NCBI RefSeq assembly: GCF_022768985.1
Contig: NZ_JALEKL010000009.1
Coordinates: 1-64,000 of the forward strand
Direction of reading: 5' to 3'
Length of the DNA stretch: 64,000 nt
Source of the DNA: Methanosphaera sp.
GTDB lineage: Archaea; Methanobacteriota; Methanobacteria; Methanobacteriales; Methanobacteriaceae
The notes beneath the pieces are model-generated. The model saw only the letters and a list, made by a program, of their open reading frames with translations. It was not told the DNA's origin and did not search any database. Positions 36,007-44,713 of this stretch are shown here, one piece after another; positions within the stretch are counted from its first letter, which is position 1, and every line of letters starts with the position of its first letter. The translations under genes were made by a program, and so were the position numbers.

Positions 36007-37188
36007 ATGATAGAAACAGATATTTTAGTAGTAGGAGCAGGACCATCAGGATCTCTTGCAGCAAAAGAAGCAGCACTTAAAGGAGCTAATGTTTTATTAA
36101 TCGATAGAAAATCTGAGATAGGATCACCAAAAAGATGTGCTGAGGGAGTTTCAAAAGAAGGTCTTAAAGAGCTTGGTATTAAACCTGATAAAAGATGGAT
36201 CGCACGTGAACTTGACGGTGTAAGACTTGTATCTCCAAACAATACAAGTGTATGGCTTGATACATCAACAATACCAATTCCAGAAGCAGGATATATTCTT
36301 GAAAGAAAAGTATTTGATAAACATATGGCTATGGATGCAGCACGTGCTGGTGCAAAAATTATGATAAAAACAAATGCAACATCACTTAAACGTGTAGATG
36401 ATGGATTTATACTTAAAGCAGAACGTATGGGAAAAGAAATTGAAATTCATGCAAACATTATCATAGCAGCAGATGGACCTGAATCAAGAATTGGTCGTAT
36501 GGCAGGACTTAAATGCAGTACACCTGCAGAACACATGGAATCCTGTGTACAATTTGAAATGGCAGGACTTGAAATGGAAAATAACCGTGACATTGCATTA
36601 TTCTTTGGAAGTGCAGCACCTGGTGGATATGTATGGATCTTCCCTAAAGGAGATGATGTTGCAAATGTAGGTATTGGTGTTCTTAAATCAAAAACAGATA
36701 AAAGTGCACTTGAACACTTAGTTGAATTTATAGAAAACTCACCTGAAACTAAAAATGCACAAGCAGTAGAAATGAATGTTGGTGGAGATCCTGTTGCTGG
36801 TGTAATGGAAGATAGAACAGGAGATAACATTCTTGTTGTTGGAGATGCAGCAGGATTTGTAAATCCACTTACAGGTGGAGGAATTAACTCAGCACTTGAA
36901 TCTGGTGTATATGCAGGAATTGTAGCAGCAGATGCAGTTGAAAGAAAAGATTATTCAAAAGCAAGCTTTGATGAATATCTTAAATTAACAGATGAAAATA
37001 TTGCTAAAAACTACAGAAAATATGATGCTGCTAAAAAATACTTACTTTCACTTGAAGATAGTGAACTTGATGAAATTGCAGAAGCATTTGCAAATGAAGA
37101 ATTTACAGAAGTTACACCAAAATCACTTCTTAAAAAATTAGTTAAAATCTCTCCTAAAGCTTTACTAAAACTTGGTAAAATATTCTAG
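36007..37188 (+). CDS. Geranylgeranyl reductase-family FAD enzyme (archaeal lipid saturation)
   Basis: Saturates the isoprenoid chains of archaeal lipids. From the ATG at 36007 it has 393 aa; GGTGA lies just upstream, and the in-frame ATG at 35965 lies inside the ferredoxin gene. The FAD-binding GAGPSGSLAAKEAA is at the N-terminus, followed by GSPKRCAEGVSK, DGPESRIGR, and the second FAD motif VVGDAAGFVNPLTGGGI. Length fits digeranylgeranylglycerophospholipid reductase. The ferredoxin immediately upstream is a likely electron donor. Confidence 0.9.
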   Translation: MIETDILVVGAGPSGSLAAKEAALKGANVLLIDRKSEIGSPKRCAEGVSKEGLKELGIKPDKRWIARELDGVRLVSPNNTSVWLDTSTIPIPEAGYILERKVFDKHMAMDAARAGAKIMIKTNATSLKRVDDGFILKAERMGKEIEIHANIIIAADGPESRIGRMAGLKCSTPAEHMESCVQFEMAGLEMENNRDIALFFGSAAPGGYVWIFPKGDDVANVGIGVLKSKTDKSALEHLVEFIENSPETKNAQAVEMNVGGDPVAGVMEDRTGDNILVVGDAAGFVNPLTGGGINSALESGVYAGIVAADAVERKDYSKASFDEYLKLTDENIAKNYRKYDAAKKYLLSLEDSELDEIAEAFANEEFTEVTPKSLLKKLVKISPKALLKLGKIF

Positions 37189-37294
37189 ATAAAAGGGATT
37201 TAATAATTTTTCACCACCACTTTACTACTTTTTTTTATTAAGAAGAGTGAAATTTTTTTATATATTTAAATAAATTTTTAGGGAAAATAAAACT

Positions 37295-38224
37295 ATGAAA
37301 CATGCAAAAATACCATGTATAACAGAACTTTCATTACAACGTCCAGAAGTAATAAGATGGCAAGAACGTATGGCTCTTCTTGAACCATTTAGTGATACTA
37401 TTGTACTTCTACCATGTAGTATGAAAAAACCTTATTCTCAGTCAAAATCACATACACTTTATAGAAAATATACTAAAGGATTACAGGAACTTATTGTAAC
37501 ATCACCATTTGGTATATGTCCAAGAGAGATGGAAAAAACTTATCCAATCCAGTCATATGATGCATCAACTACTGGTGATTGGTCTGATGAGGAAATTAAG
37601 ATGACAGCACGTTGTCTTAAAGAATATGTTAAAGATCATAAAGTTATTGCACACTTATCTGGCGGATATCGTCAGGCTTGCCAGGAAGCTCTTGGTGATG
37701 ACAATGTTGTTTACACAGCAGAAGATGGAAATTTAAGATCTAATGAATCACTTGCTAATCTTAAAGCTGAAGTTAAAAAGGCTGATAAAGTATCATATAA
37801 AAATCATAGAATTCATGATTTAAGATCTATTGCAAGATACCAGTTTAATAGTACTGATGCTGATGCTCTTATTGCAGATAATACTACTACACGTGGAAGA
37901 TTTAATACTCAGATTTTAAATGGTAAAGAACAAATTGCAACACTTCACTTTGAAACAGGACTTTATACACTTAATATGGCTGGTGGTGAAATTCTCAATG
38001 AACATGAAATAAATCGTGTATTTATTGACTTTGAACTTCAATCTAACACACTTTTCACACCAGGTATTGATGATGCTGACAGTAACATTATTCCTAATGA
38101 TGAGGTTGTTATTGTATATAAAGATCAAGTTGTTGGTGTAGGTAAAGCTATGATGAGTGGGGATGAACTTGCTAATGCTACAAAAGGTGTTGGTGTTAAA
38201 ATTAGACATCAAATTAAACAGTAG
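37295..38224 (+). CDS. ArcS-like archaeosine synthase core + PUA domain (short form)
   Basis: A 309-aa protein with the ArcS core motif: P40-C41-S42-x-x-K45-P46-Y47 and SKSH at 50-53. A C-terminal PUA domain follows (IADNTTTRGRFNTQIL through VGVGKAMMSGDELANATKGVGVK). ArcS adds lysine (with a radical-SAM partner) to preQ0 at position 15 of tRNA to make archaeosine. Canonical ArcS has a TGT-like N-terminal domain of about 300 residues, which is absent here, and the N-terminus starts just ahead of the core motif. So a split ArcS, or a specialised homologue, is likely. Confidence 0.75.
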   Translation: MKHAKIPCITELSLQRPEVIRWQERMALLEPFSDTIVLLPCSMKKPYSQSKSHTLYRKYTKGLQELIVTSPFGICPREMEKTYPIQSYDASTTGDWSDEEIKMTARCLKEYVKDHKVIAHLSGGYRQACQEALGDDNVVYTAEDGNLRSNESLANLKAEVKKADKVSYKNHRIHDLRSIARYQFNSTDADALIADNTTTRGRFNTQILNGKEQIATLHFETGLYTLNMAGGEILNEHEINRVFIDFELQSNTLFTPGIDDADSNIIPNDEVVIVYKDQVVGVGKAMMSGDELANATKGVGVKIRHQIKQ

Positions 38225-38317
38225 TATAGTAATGTTTTAATATATATGAAAAATAGATATTGATTTAATAGAATTTATATATTGATTGTTATAGAATTAA
38301 TAATTGAGGAAATTAAA

Positions 38318-38611
38318 ATGGCAGATGAAATAAAAAATACAATTCAAGATAAAATCGCAAAAATAGCAGACCCTCATATGGGTGTAAGTATAGTTGAAAT
38401 GGGAATCGTACGTGAAATTGAAGTAGATGAAGAAAAAAAATACGCAAAAATCACACTATCACCTACAAACCCAGGTTGTATGAGTATTGCAAACATTGCA
38501 ATGGCAGCAAGACTTGAAGCTGAAAAAGTTGAAGGTATTGACAAAGCTGAAGTTAATGTTATTGACCATATGATGTCTGATACTATCAATGATATGGTTA
38601 ACAAAGAATAA
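38318..38611 (+). CDS. MIP18/DUF59-family Fe-S assembly protein
   Basis: From the ATG at 38318 the protein has 97 residues. It has ADPHMGVSIVEMGIVREIEV and the LSPTNPGCMSIANIAM segment of the MIP18 (SufT/PaaD-like) family, which helps load Fe-S clusters onto target proteins. The 38282 ATG would add 12 hydrophobic residues without an obvious need; TTGAGGAAATT precedes 38318. Single gene before a hairpin and the tRNA pair. Confidence 0.85.
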   Translation: MADEIKNTIQDKIAKIADPHMGVSIVEMGIVREIEVDEEKKYAKITLSPTNPGCMSIANIAMAARLEAEKVEGIDKAEVNVIDHMMSDTINDMVNKE

Positions 38612-38616
38612 GTATG

Positions 38617-38653
38617 AAGTTTTTGATGTTATTTACATCATTAACTTTTTTTT
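38617..38653 (+). terminator. Hairpin plus T-run after the MIP18 gene
   Basis: AAGTT-TT-TGATGT (loop TATTT) ACATCA-TT-AACTT folds as two short stems with a 2-nt internal loop and is followed directly by eight T residues. This looks like an intrinsic terminator. In archaea T-runs alone often suffice. Confidence 0.55.
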
Positions 38654-38663
38654 ATTAAAACAT

Positions 38664-38682
38664 AACCGTAAAGTATATATAC
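38664..38682 (+). promoter_or_regulatory. tRNA-Ile promoter (BRE + TATA)
   Basis: ACCGTAAAG followed by TATATATAC (starting about 38673) is the best archaeal promoter match near the tRNA pair. It lies about 45-50 bp upstream of the first tRNA, leaving a leader of about 20-25 nt. Confidence 0.6.
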
Positions 38683-38727
38683 TATGAACAAATAATATAA
38701 TAATAGTTCTTATTTCAAGACATACAA

Positions 38728-38802
<75 letters not shown>

Positions 38803-38829
38803 CTTGAAATAAACTTCTTTTTAAAATCC

Positions 38830-38852
38830 ATGTTTAGAAATAAACATTTTTA
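38830..38852 (+). other. Hairpin plus short T-run between the two tRNA-Ile genes
   Basis: ATGTTTA-GAAA-TAAACAT is a perfect 7-bp stem with a 4-nt loop (38830-38847), followed by T residues. It sits between the tRNA copies, and could mark the end of the first transcript or an RNA processing point. Confidence 0.45.
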
Positions 38853-38861
38853 TTTGTATTA

Positions 38862-38936
<75 letters not shown>

Positions 38937-39105
38937 TTTAAAATAAACTTCTTTTAATAAATAATTTTCTAAAAATTTTATAAACTATTTTACTAAATTT
39001 AACATATTATATACTAATTTAGGCGTCTTTTTTTAATTTAAAATATTATCTAAGAAAAATTAGCTCATATAAAAAGAATATGGGTGGGGAAAAAGGTTAT
39101 TTTAT

Positions 39106-39333
39106 CTATTCATTTTCAAGTTCTGTGAGTAATTCATTCCATGTATTTAATGTTTCTTTTGCTGCTTCTTCTGTTAATACTTCAATTGCATATCCTGAAT
39201 GAATTAATACATAACTTCCAATATCTGCATCTACGAGGTCAAGTTTTGCTTCCTGTTTTACTCCACCAAAGTCACAAGTTGCTACGTTATTGTTATCTAT
39301 TTCTAAAATTTTTGCAGGTGCTGCTATACACAT
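39106..39333 (-). CDS. hypC: Hydrogenase maturation chaperone HypC/HupF
   Basis: Delivers the Fe(CN)2CO unit to [NiFe]-hydrogenase large subunits with HypD. The 75-aa protein starts MCIAAPAKILEI, with the essential cysteine at position 2, and contains YVLIHSGYAIEVL and a helical C-terminus. GGAGGAAGATAT lies upstream of the ATG. Other hyp genes are not in the window. Confidence 0.93.
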   Translation of the reverse strand: MCIAAPAKILEIDNNNVATCDFGGVKQEAKLDLVDADIGSYVLIHSGYAIEVLTEEAAKETLNTWNELLTELENE

Positions 39334-39696
39334 TATATCTTCCTCCTAATTTAAAATTTAAAAAACATAGATTATATTTTTAATTTTTTTCACTCAAATA
39401 ATTTAGAAATTTATTTTTTCATTTATACTCTATATTATTATTTTTGTATTATTTAAATTATATTATTAAATCATTATGAATTATATTTTCAACAAAAAGA
39501 TATGTATAAAAAATTATATAAAAAAAACTTTATATATAATAAAAGTTTAATATTATTTATTGATTAAAAAGTTACAAATTACTTCAAATAATATTAATTA
39601 GAAAAGGTTTTAAAATTATCTCTTTTATTTTAAGTACACTCATAAAGACGTAAATTTAATAAAATCTTAGCAAATTAATTTATATAAAGTGATTAA
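39334..39696. other. AT-rich divergent spacer hypC / YhgE-like gene
   Basis: 363 bp with no coding region. TTTATATAAAGTGATTAA immediately before the ATG at 39697 contains the ribosome binding site GTGAT; its TATA-like part is too close to the start codon to be trusted as the promoter. Confidence 0.4.
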
Positions 39697-41070
39697 ATGA
39701 TAAAGAATATTAAAGAAATAATCAATAAAGATTTAAGAGCTATGTTTAAAAACCCCGTAGTTACGGTTGTTCTTATAGCTTTAATTATTCTTCCATCATT
39801 ATATTCAATTGTAAACATCTACAGTTGTTGGGATCCATATGAAGATACAGATAATATGGAATTTATCATAGTAAACAACGATAATCCAGTAACTGTAAAT
39901 GGTACAACATATGATTATGGAAGTAAGGTAGTATCTTCACTGCAAGAGAATGATAAGTTTAATTGGATCTATAAAGATGAAGATGAAGCACGAGATCTGA
40001 TTAAAAATGGAAGTAATTATGCTGCCATTATAATTCCTGCAGGTTTCACAGAAGATATTTTATCTGTTCAATCTGGAAATCCACAACAGGCAACAATACA
40101 ATATATTACAAACGATAAAACAAGTCCTGTAGCACCAAAAATAACATCTAATGCTGCAAACAAAGTTAACAATGAAATTAGTGATTCAATAATGGAACAG
40201 TATGCAATGCAGAATTATCAACCTGTAGTTGCACAACAAGCTGCAGCAGCACAGATGGCACAAAGTTCAGCAGCACAATCTGCTAATCAGACCACAGCAA
40301 ATGCTCAGGCAAATGCACAGATGGCAAACCAGACAGCTTCAGCTCAGATGGCAAATCAAAGCACTGCTGCTCAAGCTACAAACCAAAGTATTAGTAATGC
40401 TCAAAGTTATTTCCACTCACCAACAGTGTTAAGTAACTACAGCTACTATGAAGCTGACAATTATGGTCAACAAGTTACACCATTTTACACAGCTCTTGCT
40501 CTTTGGGTAGGTTGTATTATTCTTATTGCTCTTCTTTCAACAACAGCTGGAAAAGATGAAGAAAAATACAGACCTGTTGAAGTATATCTTGGAAAATTAG
40601 GATTATTTGCAATCATGAATATATTACAAACTGTTGTAATGTTTATTGCACTTAATTTACTTGGAGTAACAATGGTTGATCCTACTATGACATTTATTTC
40701 AATGTTCATTATAGGTTTATCATTTATGATATTAACATATACACTTGTTTCCTTATTTGGAAATGTTGGAAAAGCTATTGCAATTATTATTCTTGTATTC
40801 CAAATTTCAGGTACAAATGGTATTTATCCAATTCAAATTATGGCACCAGCACTTCAATCACTTATGCCATTTTTACCAATGACATATGCTATTGCTATGC
40901 TTAAAGATGCAATCTTTGGTATTATTTGGCCATCATTTATTGGTAATGTAACATGTTTACTTATATTCCCAATTGCTGCAATCATATTAGGTTTCATAGC
41001 AAAAGAAAAACTTGATAAGAATTGTAAATATGCAAATAAAAAACTTGAAGAAAGTGACATATTCCAATAA
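39697..41070 (+). CDS. YhgE/Pip-type ABC-2-like membrane protein
   Basis: A 457-aa membrane protein with one N-terminal segment (VVTVVLIALIILPSLYSIVN), an extracytoplasmic region, and about five C-terminal segments, as in YhgE/Pip-family and ABC-2 permease-like exporters. The family opening KDLRAMFKNPVVTVVL and SCWDPYEDTDNMEFIIVNND are visible. Between about 170 and 240 is an Ala/Gln/Asn-rich stretch built of AQMANQ-type repeats. The usual long heptad repeats of bacterial Pip proteins are missing. Substrate unknown; no ATPase is adjacent. Confidence 0.78.
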   Translation: MIKNIKEIINKDLRAMFKNPVVTVVLIALIILPSLYSIVNIYSCWDPYEDTDNMEFIIVNNDNPVTVNGTTYDYGSKVVSSLQENDKFNWIYKDEDEARDLIKNGSNYAAIIIPAGFTEDILSVQSGNPQQATIQYITNDKTSPVAPKITSNAANKVNNEISDSIMEQYAMQNYQPVVAQQAAAAQMAQSSAAQSANQTTANAQANAQMANQTASAQMANQSTAAQATNQSISNAQSYFHSPTVLSNYSYYEADNYGQQVTPFYTALALWVGCIILIALLSTTAGKDEEKYRPVEVYLGKLGLFAIMNILQTVVMFIALNLLGVTMVDPTMTFISMFIIGLSFMILTYTLVSLFGNVGKAIAIIILVFQISGTNGIYPIQIMAPALQSLMPFLPMTYAIAMLKDAIFGIIWPSFIGNVTCLLIFPIAAIILGFIAKEKLDKNCKYANKKLEESDIFQ

Positions 41071-41207
41071 TAAAAAAAAGGGGATTTTAAAAAGAGGAGT
41101 GGAGATTTAATATCTTCATTTTTTTTTCTTTTATTTTAATTCTTTTTTTTAACTAATTTTTTTTTATTAATTTAATAATAATTTATTTTTAATTAACTAT
41201 TTTTTTC

Positions 41208-41708
41208 TTAGTATAATGATACTTTTGACACTCCATCTATTTTTATTAGGTGATTTATTAGTTTTCCTTCTACTGGTTTGTCTGTTATTATCATTATGTG
41301 TGGTATTGGATCTATTTCTGGATCACTTACATATGCTTGTCTTATACTTACTTTTTCATCTGCTAGTATTTTTGTTACCTCACTTAGTATTCCTGATTTT
41401 TTTCCTTGTCCTTCTATTTCTATTACTCCAAGTCTTAATTCTGATGCTATGTTTGATAATAGTGGTCCTGATGGTTTTAGGTTTTGGAATATATTTTGTA
41501 GCTGTTCATCGTTTTGTATGTTTTTTATTGTTGATACTACTACTCGTCTGTCTGTTTTTAGTGTTTTTGCTAGTGATGATACGTTTATTTCTACATCATC
41601 ACAGTATATTTTATCATTTTCTACTTTTAATCCTAGTTGAAGTAGTTTTTTTACTACTTTTTGTTGGGATGGGTATTTGTCGAATTTTTCTATTAGTTTT
41701 GCCCACAT
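41208..41708 (-). CDS. trpY: TrpY-like regulator of tryptophan genes (HTH + ACT)
   Basis: A 166-aa protein with an N-terminal DNA-binding part (SSLAKTLKTDRRVVVSTIK, helix-turn-helix-like) and a C-terminal ACT domain (LGVIEIEGQGKKSGILSEVT). TrpY of Methanothermobacter, a member of COG2150, is divergent from trpEGCFBAD and represses it with tryptophan. The divergent position and the same order of trp genes here support the call. Homology was judged by eye. Confidence 0.82.
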   Translation of the reverse strand: MWAKLIEKFDKYPSQQKVVKKLLQLGLKVENDKIYCDDVEINVSSLAKTLKTDRRVVVSTIKNIQNDEQLQNIFQNLKPSGPLLSNIASELRLGVIEIEGQGKKSGILSEVTKILADEKVSIRQAYVSDPEIDPIPHIMIITDKPVEGKLINHLIKIDGVSKVSLY

Positions 41709-41750
41709 AAGTCTTTTTCCTTTTATTTAGTTATTTTTCATAATTTCGTT

Positions 41751-41790
41751 TATTGTTATTATATTATGTTTATTGTTATTATATTATGTT
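41751..41790. repeat. 20-bp perfect tandem repeat in the trpY-trpE region
   Basis: TATTGTTATTATATTATGTT occurs twice in direct succession (41751-41770 and 41771-41790) with no mismatch. It lies on the trpY side of the divergent promoter region. It could be a duplicated control element or a recent slippage product. Confidence 0.75.
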
Positions 41791-41814
41791 TAATGTTTAA
41801 TATATATTATTAAT

Positions 41815-41857
41815 GTATAAATTTATACACTAAAGTTTTATATACTACATTAATGTA
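41815..41857 (+). promoter_or_regulatory. trpE promoter flanked by two palindromes (candidate TrpY operators)
   Basis: A TATA element (TTTTATATA, 41836-41844) with BRE-like CTAAAG lies between two perfect palindromes: GTATAAATTTATAC (41815-41828) and TACATTAATGTA (41846-41857). Their centres are 30 bp apart, about three helical turns. The TGTACA TRP box described in Methanothermobacter is not present, but TACATTAATGTA contains both half-sites around a 4-bp insert. Confidence 0.6.
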
Positions 41858-41895
41858 AATATATTAAATAGACACAAAAAATGAGATGATAAAAA

Positions 41896-41928
41896 ATGAA
41901 TAAGAGTGAATGTTTTTGGCAACCTTAA
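41896..41928 (+). promoter_or_regulatory. Ten-codon ORF with a Trp codon over the trpE start
   Basis: ATG at 41896 opens MNKSECFWQP, a ten-residue peptide ending at TAA 41926-41928 and running out of frame across the trpE GTG at 41906. GATGAT lies 6 nt upstream of its ATG. One tryptophan codon is present. It could be a leader or coupling peptide, or chance. Confidence 0.35.
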
Positions 41929-43278
41929 AAGCCTAATTAAAAAACCAACAACAAAAAAGATCGCAATAGACGATCCATTTAAATTATTTAAAAACTTATA
42001 CTACAACTACAAAGATACATTCTTACTTGAATCAAAACAAGACGATGAAGAACTTGCAAGATACTCAATAATAGGATTTAATCCAGTAGCAAAAATAAAA
42101 GCACACAACCACATCATAACAATAACAACAGATGATGGAGAATATGAATATGAAACAGAAAATCCATTCATAGACATAAAACCACTACTAAATAACGACT
42201 TCCAAGAATCAGGATTTAGAGGAGGACTACTTGGATATGTTTCATATGAATCAATAAAATACTTCGAAGATGTCACAACCTATGAAAGTATCTATCCAGA
42301 CTTTGAATTTGGACTATTTCTAGACTGTATAGTATATGATAACATCAACAAAACCTGTGAATACACAACACTAAAAGATGACAGATCAGAACTAATACTA
42401 AAAATCTATGAACAACAACATACCAATGGAATTTTAGAATACAAACTCATAGATGAAGACTTCCAGAAAATGGAATATGAAAATGCAGTAAATGATACAA
42501 AAAACTCATAGAAGAAGGAGAAATCTTCCAATGTGTACTATCAAATCCACAAAACCTAGTACTAAAAGGAAGCAAACTACCATTCTATGAACATCTACGA
42601 AAAATCAACCCATCACCATACATGTATCACATAAAACTCAACCAACGTGAAATAATAGGATCAAGTCCAGAGATGCTAATGCGTGTAGAAAACCAGAAAG
42701 TAGAATCATATCCAATAGCAGGATCAAGACCAAGAGGATGTGATGAAAAACAAGACAAACAACTTGAAGATGACCTACTATCTGATGAAAAAGAATTAGC
42801 AGAACACTTAATGCTAGTAGATCTTGCACGAAATGACATAGGAAAAATAAGTCAAATGCAAAGTGTACAACTAGAAGAATTCTACCAAATCCGTAAATTT
42901 TCACACATACAACACATAGTATCACATGTAACAGGAAAACTAAAAGATGAATACGATGCAGTAGATGCATTCATGTCACTATTTCCGGCAGGAACACTTA
43001 GTGGAGCTCCAAAAATAAGAGCAATGGAAATCATCAACAAATCAGAAAAAACAGCAAGAGGACCATATGGTGGAGCTGTAGGATACTTCTCACTAAATGG
43101 AAATGCAGACTTTGCAATAACAATAAGAACACTAACAACATACAATGAAAAAGCAGAAATCCAGGCAGGAGCAGGAATAGTCTATGACTCAGTAGCAGAA
43201 AATGAATACATAGAAACAAGAAACAAGATGAAAGCATTAATTGAAGCATTAAAACAATCAGCAGATGAGGTGATGTAG
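41906..43278 (+). CDS. trpE: Anthranilate synthase component I, interrupted by a -1 frameshift
   Basis: Makes anthranilate from chorismate. The first part (41906-42511, GTG start) gives the N-terminal TrpE half, ending at TAG 42509-42511. The C-terminal half continues in the -1 frame, and its LIEEGEIFQCVLSNPQNL joins at the expected place. The switch falls on an A-AAA-AAC heptamer (42499-42505), the classic slippery type, one codon (TCA) before the TAG. With the shift the product is about 457 aa, and catalytic motifs (GSSPEMLMRVENQ, PAGTLSGAPKIRAMEII, GAGIVYDSVAENEY) are intact. It may be programmed frameshifting, a real inactivating deletion of one A, or a sequence error. trpG follows at 43280. 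Confidence 0.85.
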
Positions 43279-43279
43279 A

Positions 43280-43849
43280 ATGATACTAATAATAGACAAC
43301 TACGACTCATTTACATACAACCTATATCAGTTAGTTGGAAAATATACAGATGACATCAAAGTAATACGTAACGATAAAACAACAATTAATGAAATAGAAA
43401 AACTTAACCCAACACACATAATAATATCACCAGGACCAGGAAATCCAGAAAATGAGGAAGACTTTGGAATATGTCATGAAATACTAGATGAATTTAAAAT
43501 GACACCAATACTTGGAGTATGTCTTGGACACCAGGGAATATATTCACACTATGGTGGATGTATACATAAACTAAAACCTGTACATGGAAAAAAAGATACA
43601 ATAATTCATGATGAATCAAAACTATTTAAAGATATACCAGATGAATTTGAAGTAGTACGATACCATTCACTAGTATGTGAAAAAGAAAACATACCAGATG
43701 ACATAAAAGTAACAAGCTACAACAAAGATGGAATAATCATGGCAATAGAACATGTGAAATATCCAACATATGGAATACAATTCCATCCAGAATCAATATC
43801 AAGTAGCTATGGTGATGAAATAATAAGAAACTTCCTAGATATAAAATAG
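43280..43849 (+). CDS. trpG: Anthranilate synthase component II (glutamine amidotransferase)
   Basis: Supplies ammonia from glutamine to TrpE. The 189-aa class I GATase has ILIIDNYDSFTYNLYQLVG, IIISPGPGNPENEED, the nucleophile in GVCLGHQGI (about residue 80) and YGIQFHPES with the catalytic histidine. Starts 1 bp after the trpE stop, so translation is likely coupled to the second part of trpE. Complete. Confidence 0.95.
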   Translation: MILIIDNYDSFTYNLYQLVGKYTDDIKVIRNDKTTINEIEKLNPTHIIISPGPGNPENEEDFGICHEILDEFKMTPILGVCLGHQGIYSHYGGCIHKLKPVHGKKDTIIHDESKLFKDIPDEFEVVRYHSLVCEKENIPDDIKVTSYNKDGIIMAIEHVKYPTYGIQFHPESISSSYGDEIIRNFLDIK

Positions 43850-43866
43850 AGGAGGATTGTTATATA

Positions 43867-44661
43867 ATGACTGTTGTAAGTGAAATTGTAAAAAATAAGA
43901 AAATACAAGTTGCAAAAGATAAAGAAAAAAAATCATCAAATATAATAAAAAAAATTGCAACAGATATTGCATCAACAAGATCAGAAAATTTCAGATTCCA
44001 GGAAAAACTTAAAGATAAAACATCAACCAAACTCATATCTGAATTTAAACCAGCAAGTCCATCAAAAGGAGATATAAGTTCACTATCAATTGAAAATGTA
44101 ATTGGAATCTATGATGAATATGATGCTGATATGATATCAATCCTAACTGAGGAAAGCTTCTTTAAAGGAAGTATTGATAATCTTTCACGTGCTGTAGGAC
44201 TTACAGATAAACCAATACTTAGAAAAGATTTCTTTATTGATGAATACATGATATATCAAGCTGTAGCACATGGAGCATCAGCAGTACTTCTAATTAATGG
44301 AGTATGTCCTGACATGGAAGGATATCTTAACTTATGTGCAGATCTAGGAGTTGATGCTATAGTTGAATGTCATACAAAACAGGACTTAGATGATGTTATA
44401 GATTTAGATCCAAAAATTATAGGAGTAAATAATCGTAACTTTACAGATTTAAGTATTGATCTTAACACAACAAAACAACTTGCAAAGTATATTCCAAACT
44501 ACATGATATCAGAAAGTGGAGTAAGATCAACAGATGATGCAAAACTTCTTAAAAGCTATGGAGCAGATGCACTTCTAATTGGAACAGCAATTCTTGAAAG
44601 TAATAGTGAAGATAAAATTGGTAGATTTATAAAACAATTAAAAGAAACACTGAAAAATTAA
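43867..44661 (+). CDS. trpC: Indole-3-glycerol-phosphate synthase
   Basis: Closes the indole ring from CdRP. The 264-aa TIM-barrel protein has LISEFKPASPSKGDI, LTEESFFKGS, LRKDFFIDEYMIYQA, IIGVNNRNFTDL and the ISESGVRSTDDA block. GAGGAGG lies before the ATG. Complete. Third gene of trpEGCFBAD. Confidence 0.95.
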   Translation: MTVVSEIVKNKKIQVAKDKEKKSSNIIKKIATDIASTRSENFRFQEKLKDKTSTKLISEFKPASPSKGDISSLSIENVIGIYDEYDADMISILTEESFFKGSIDNLSRAVGLTDKPILRKDFFIDEYMIYQAVAHGASAVLLINGVCPDMEGYLNLCADLGVDAIVECHTKQDLDDVIDLDPKIIGVNNRNFTDLSIDLNTTKQLAKYIPNYMISESGVRSTDDAKLLKSYGADALLIGTAILESNSEDKIGRFIKQLKETLKN

Positions 44662-44713
44662 ATAATGAAAAAAAAATGGAAAAATAAATAATAATAATTG
44701 GAGTATTGATAAT

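Noticed and set aside
41216-41710. Plus-strand open frame (164 codons) across trpY
   Set aside because: Antisense to the HTH-ACT regulator, extremely Leu/Phe-rich, no recognisable features beyond mimicry of membrane protein composition.
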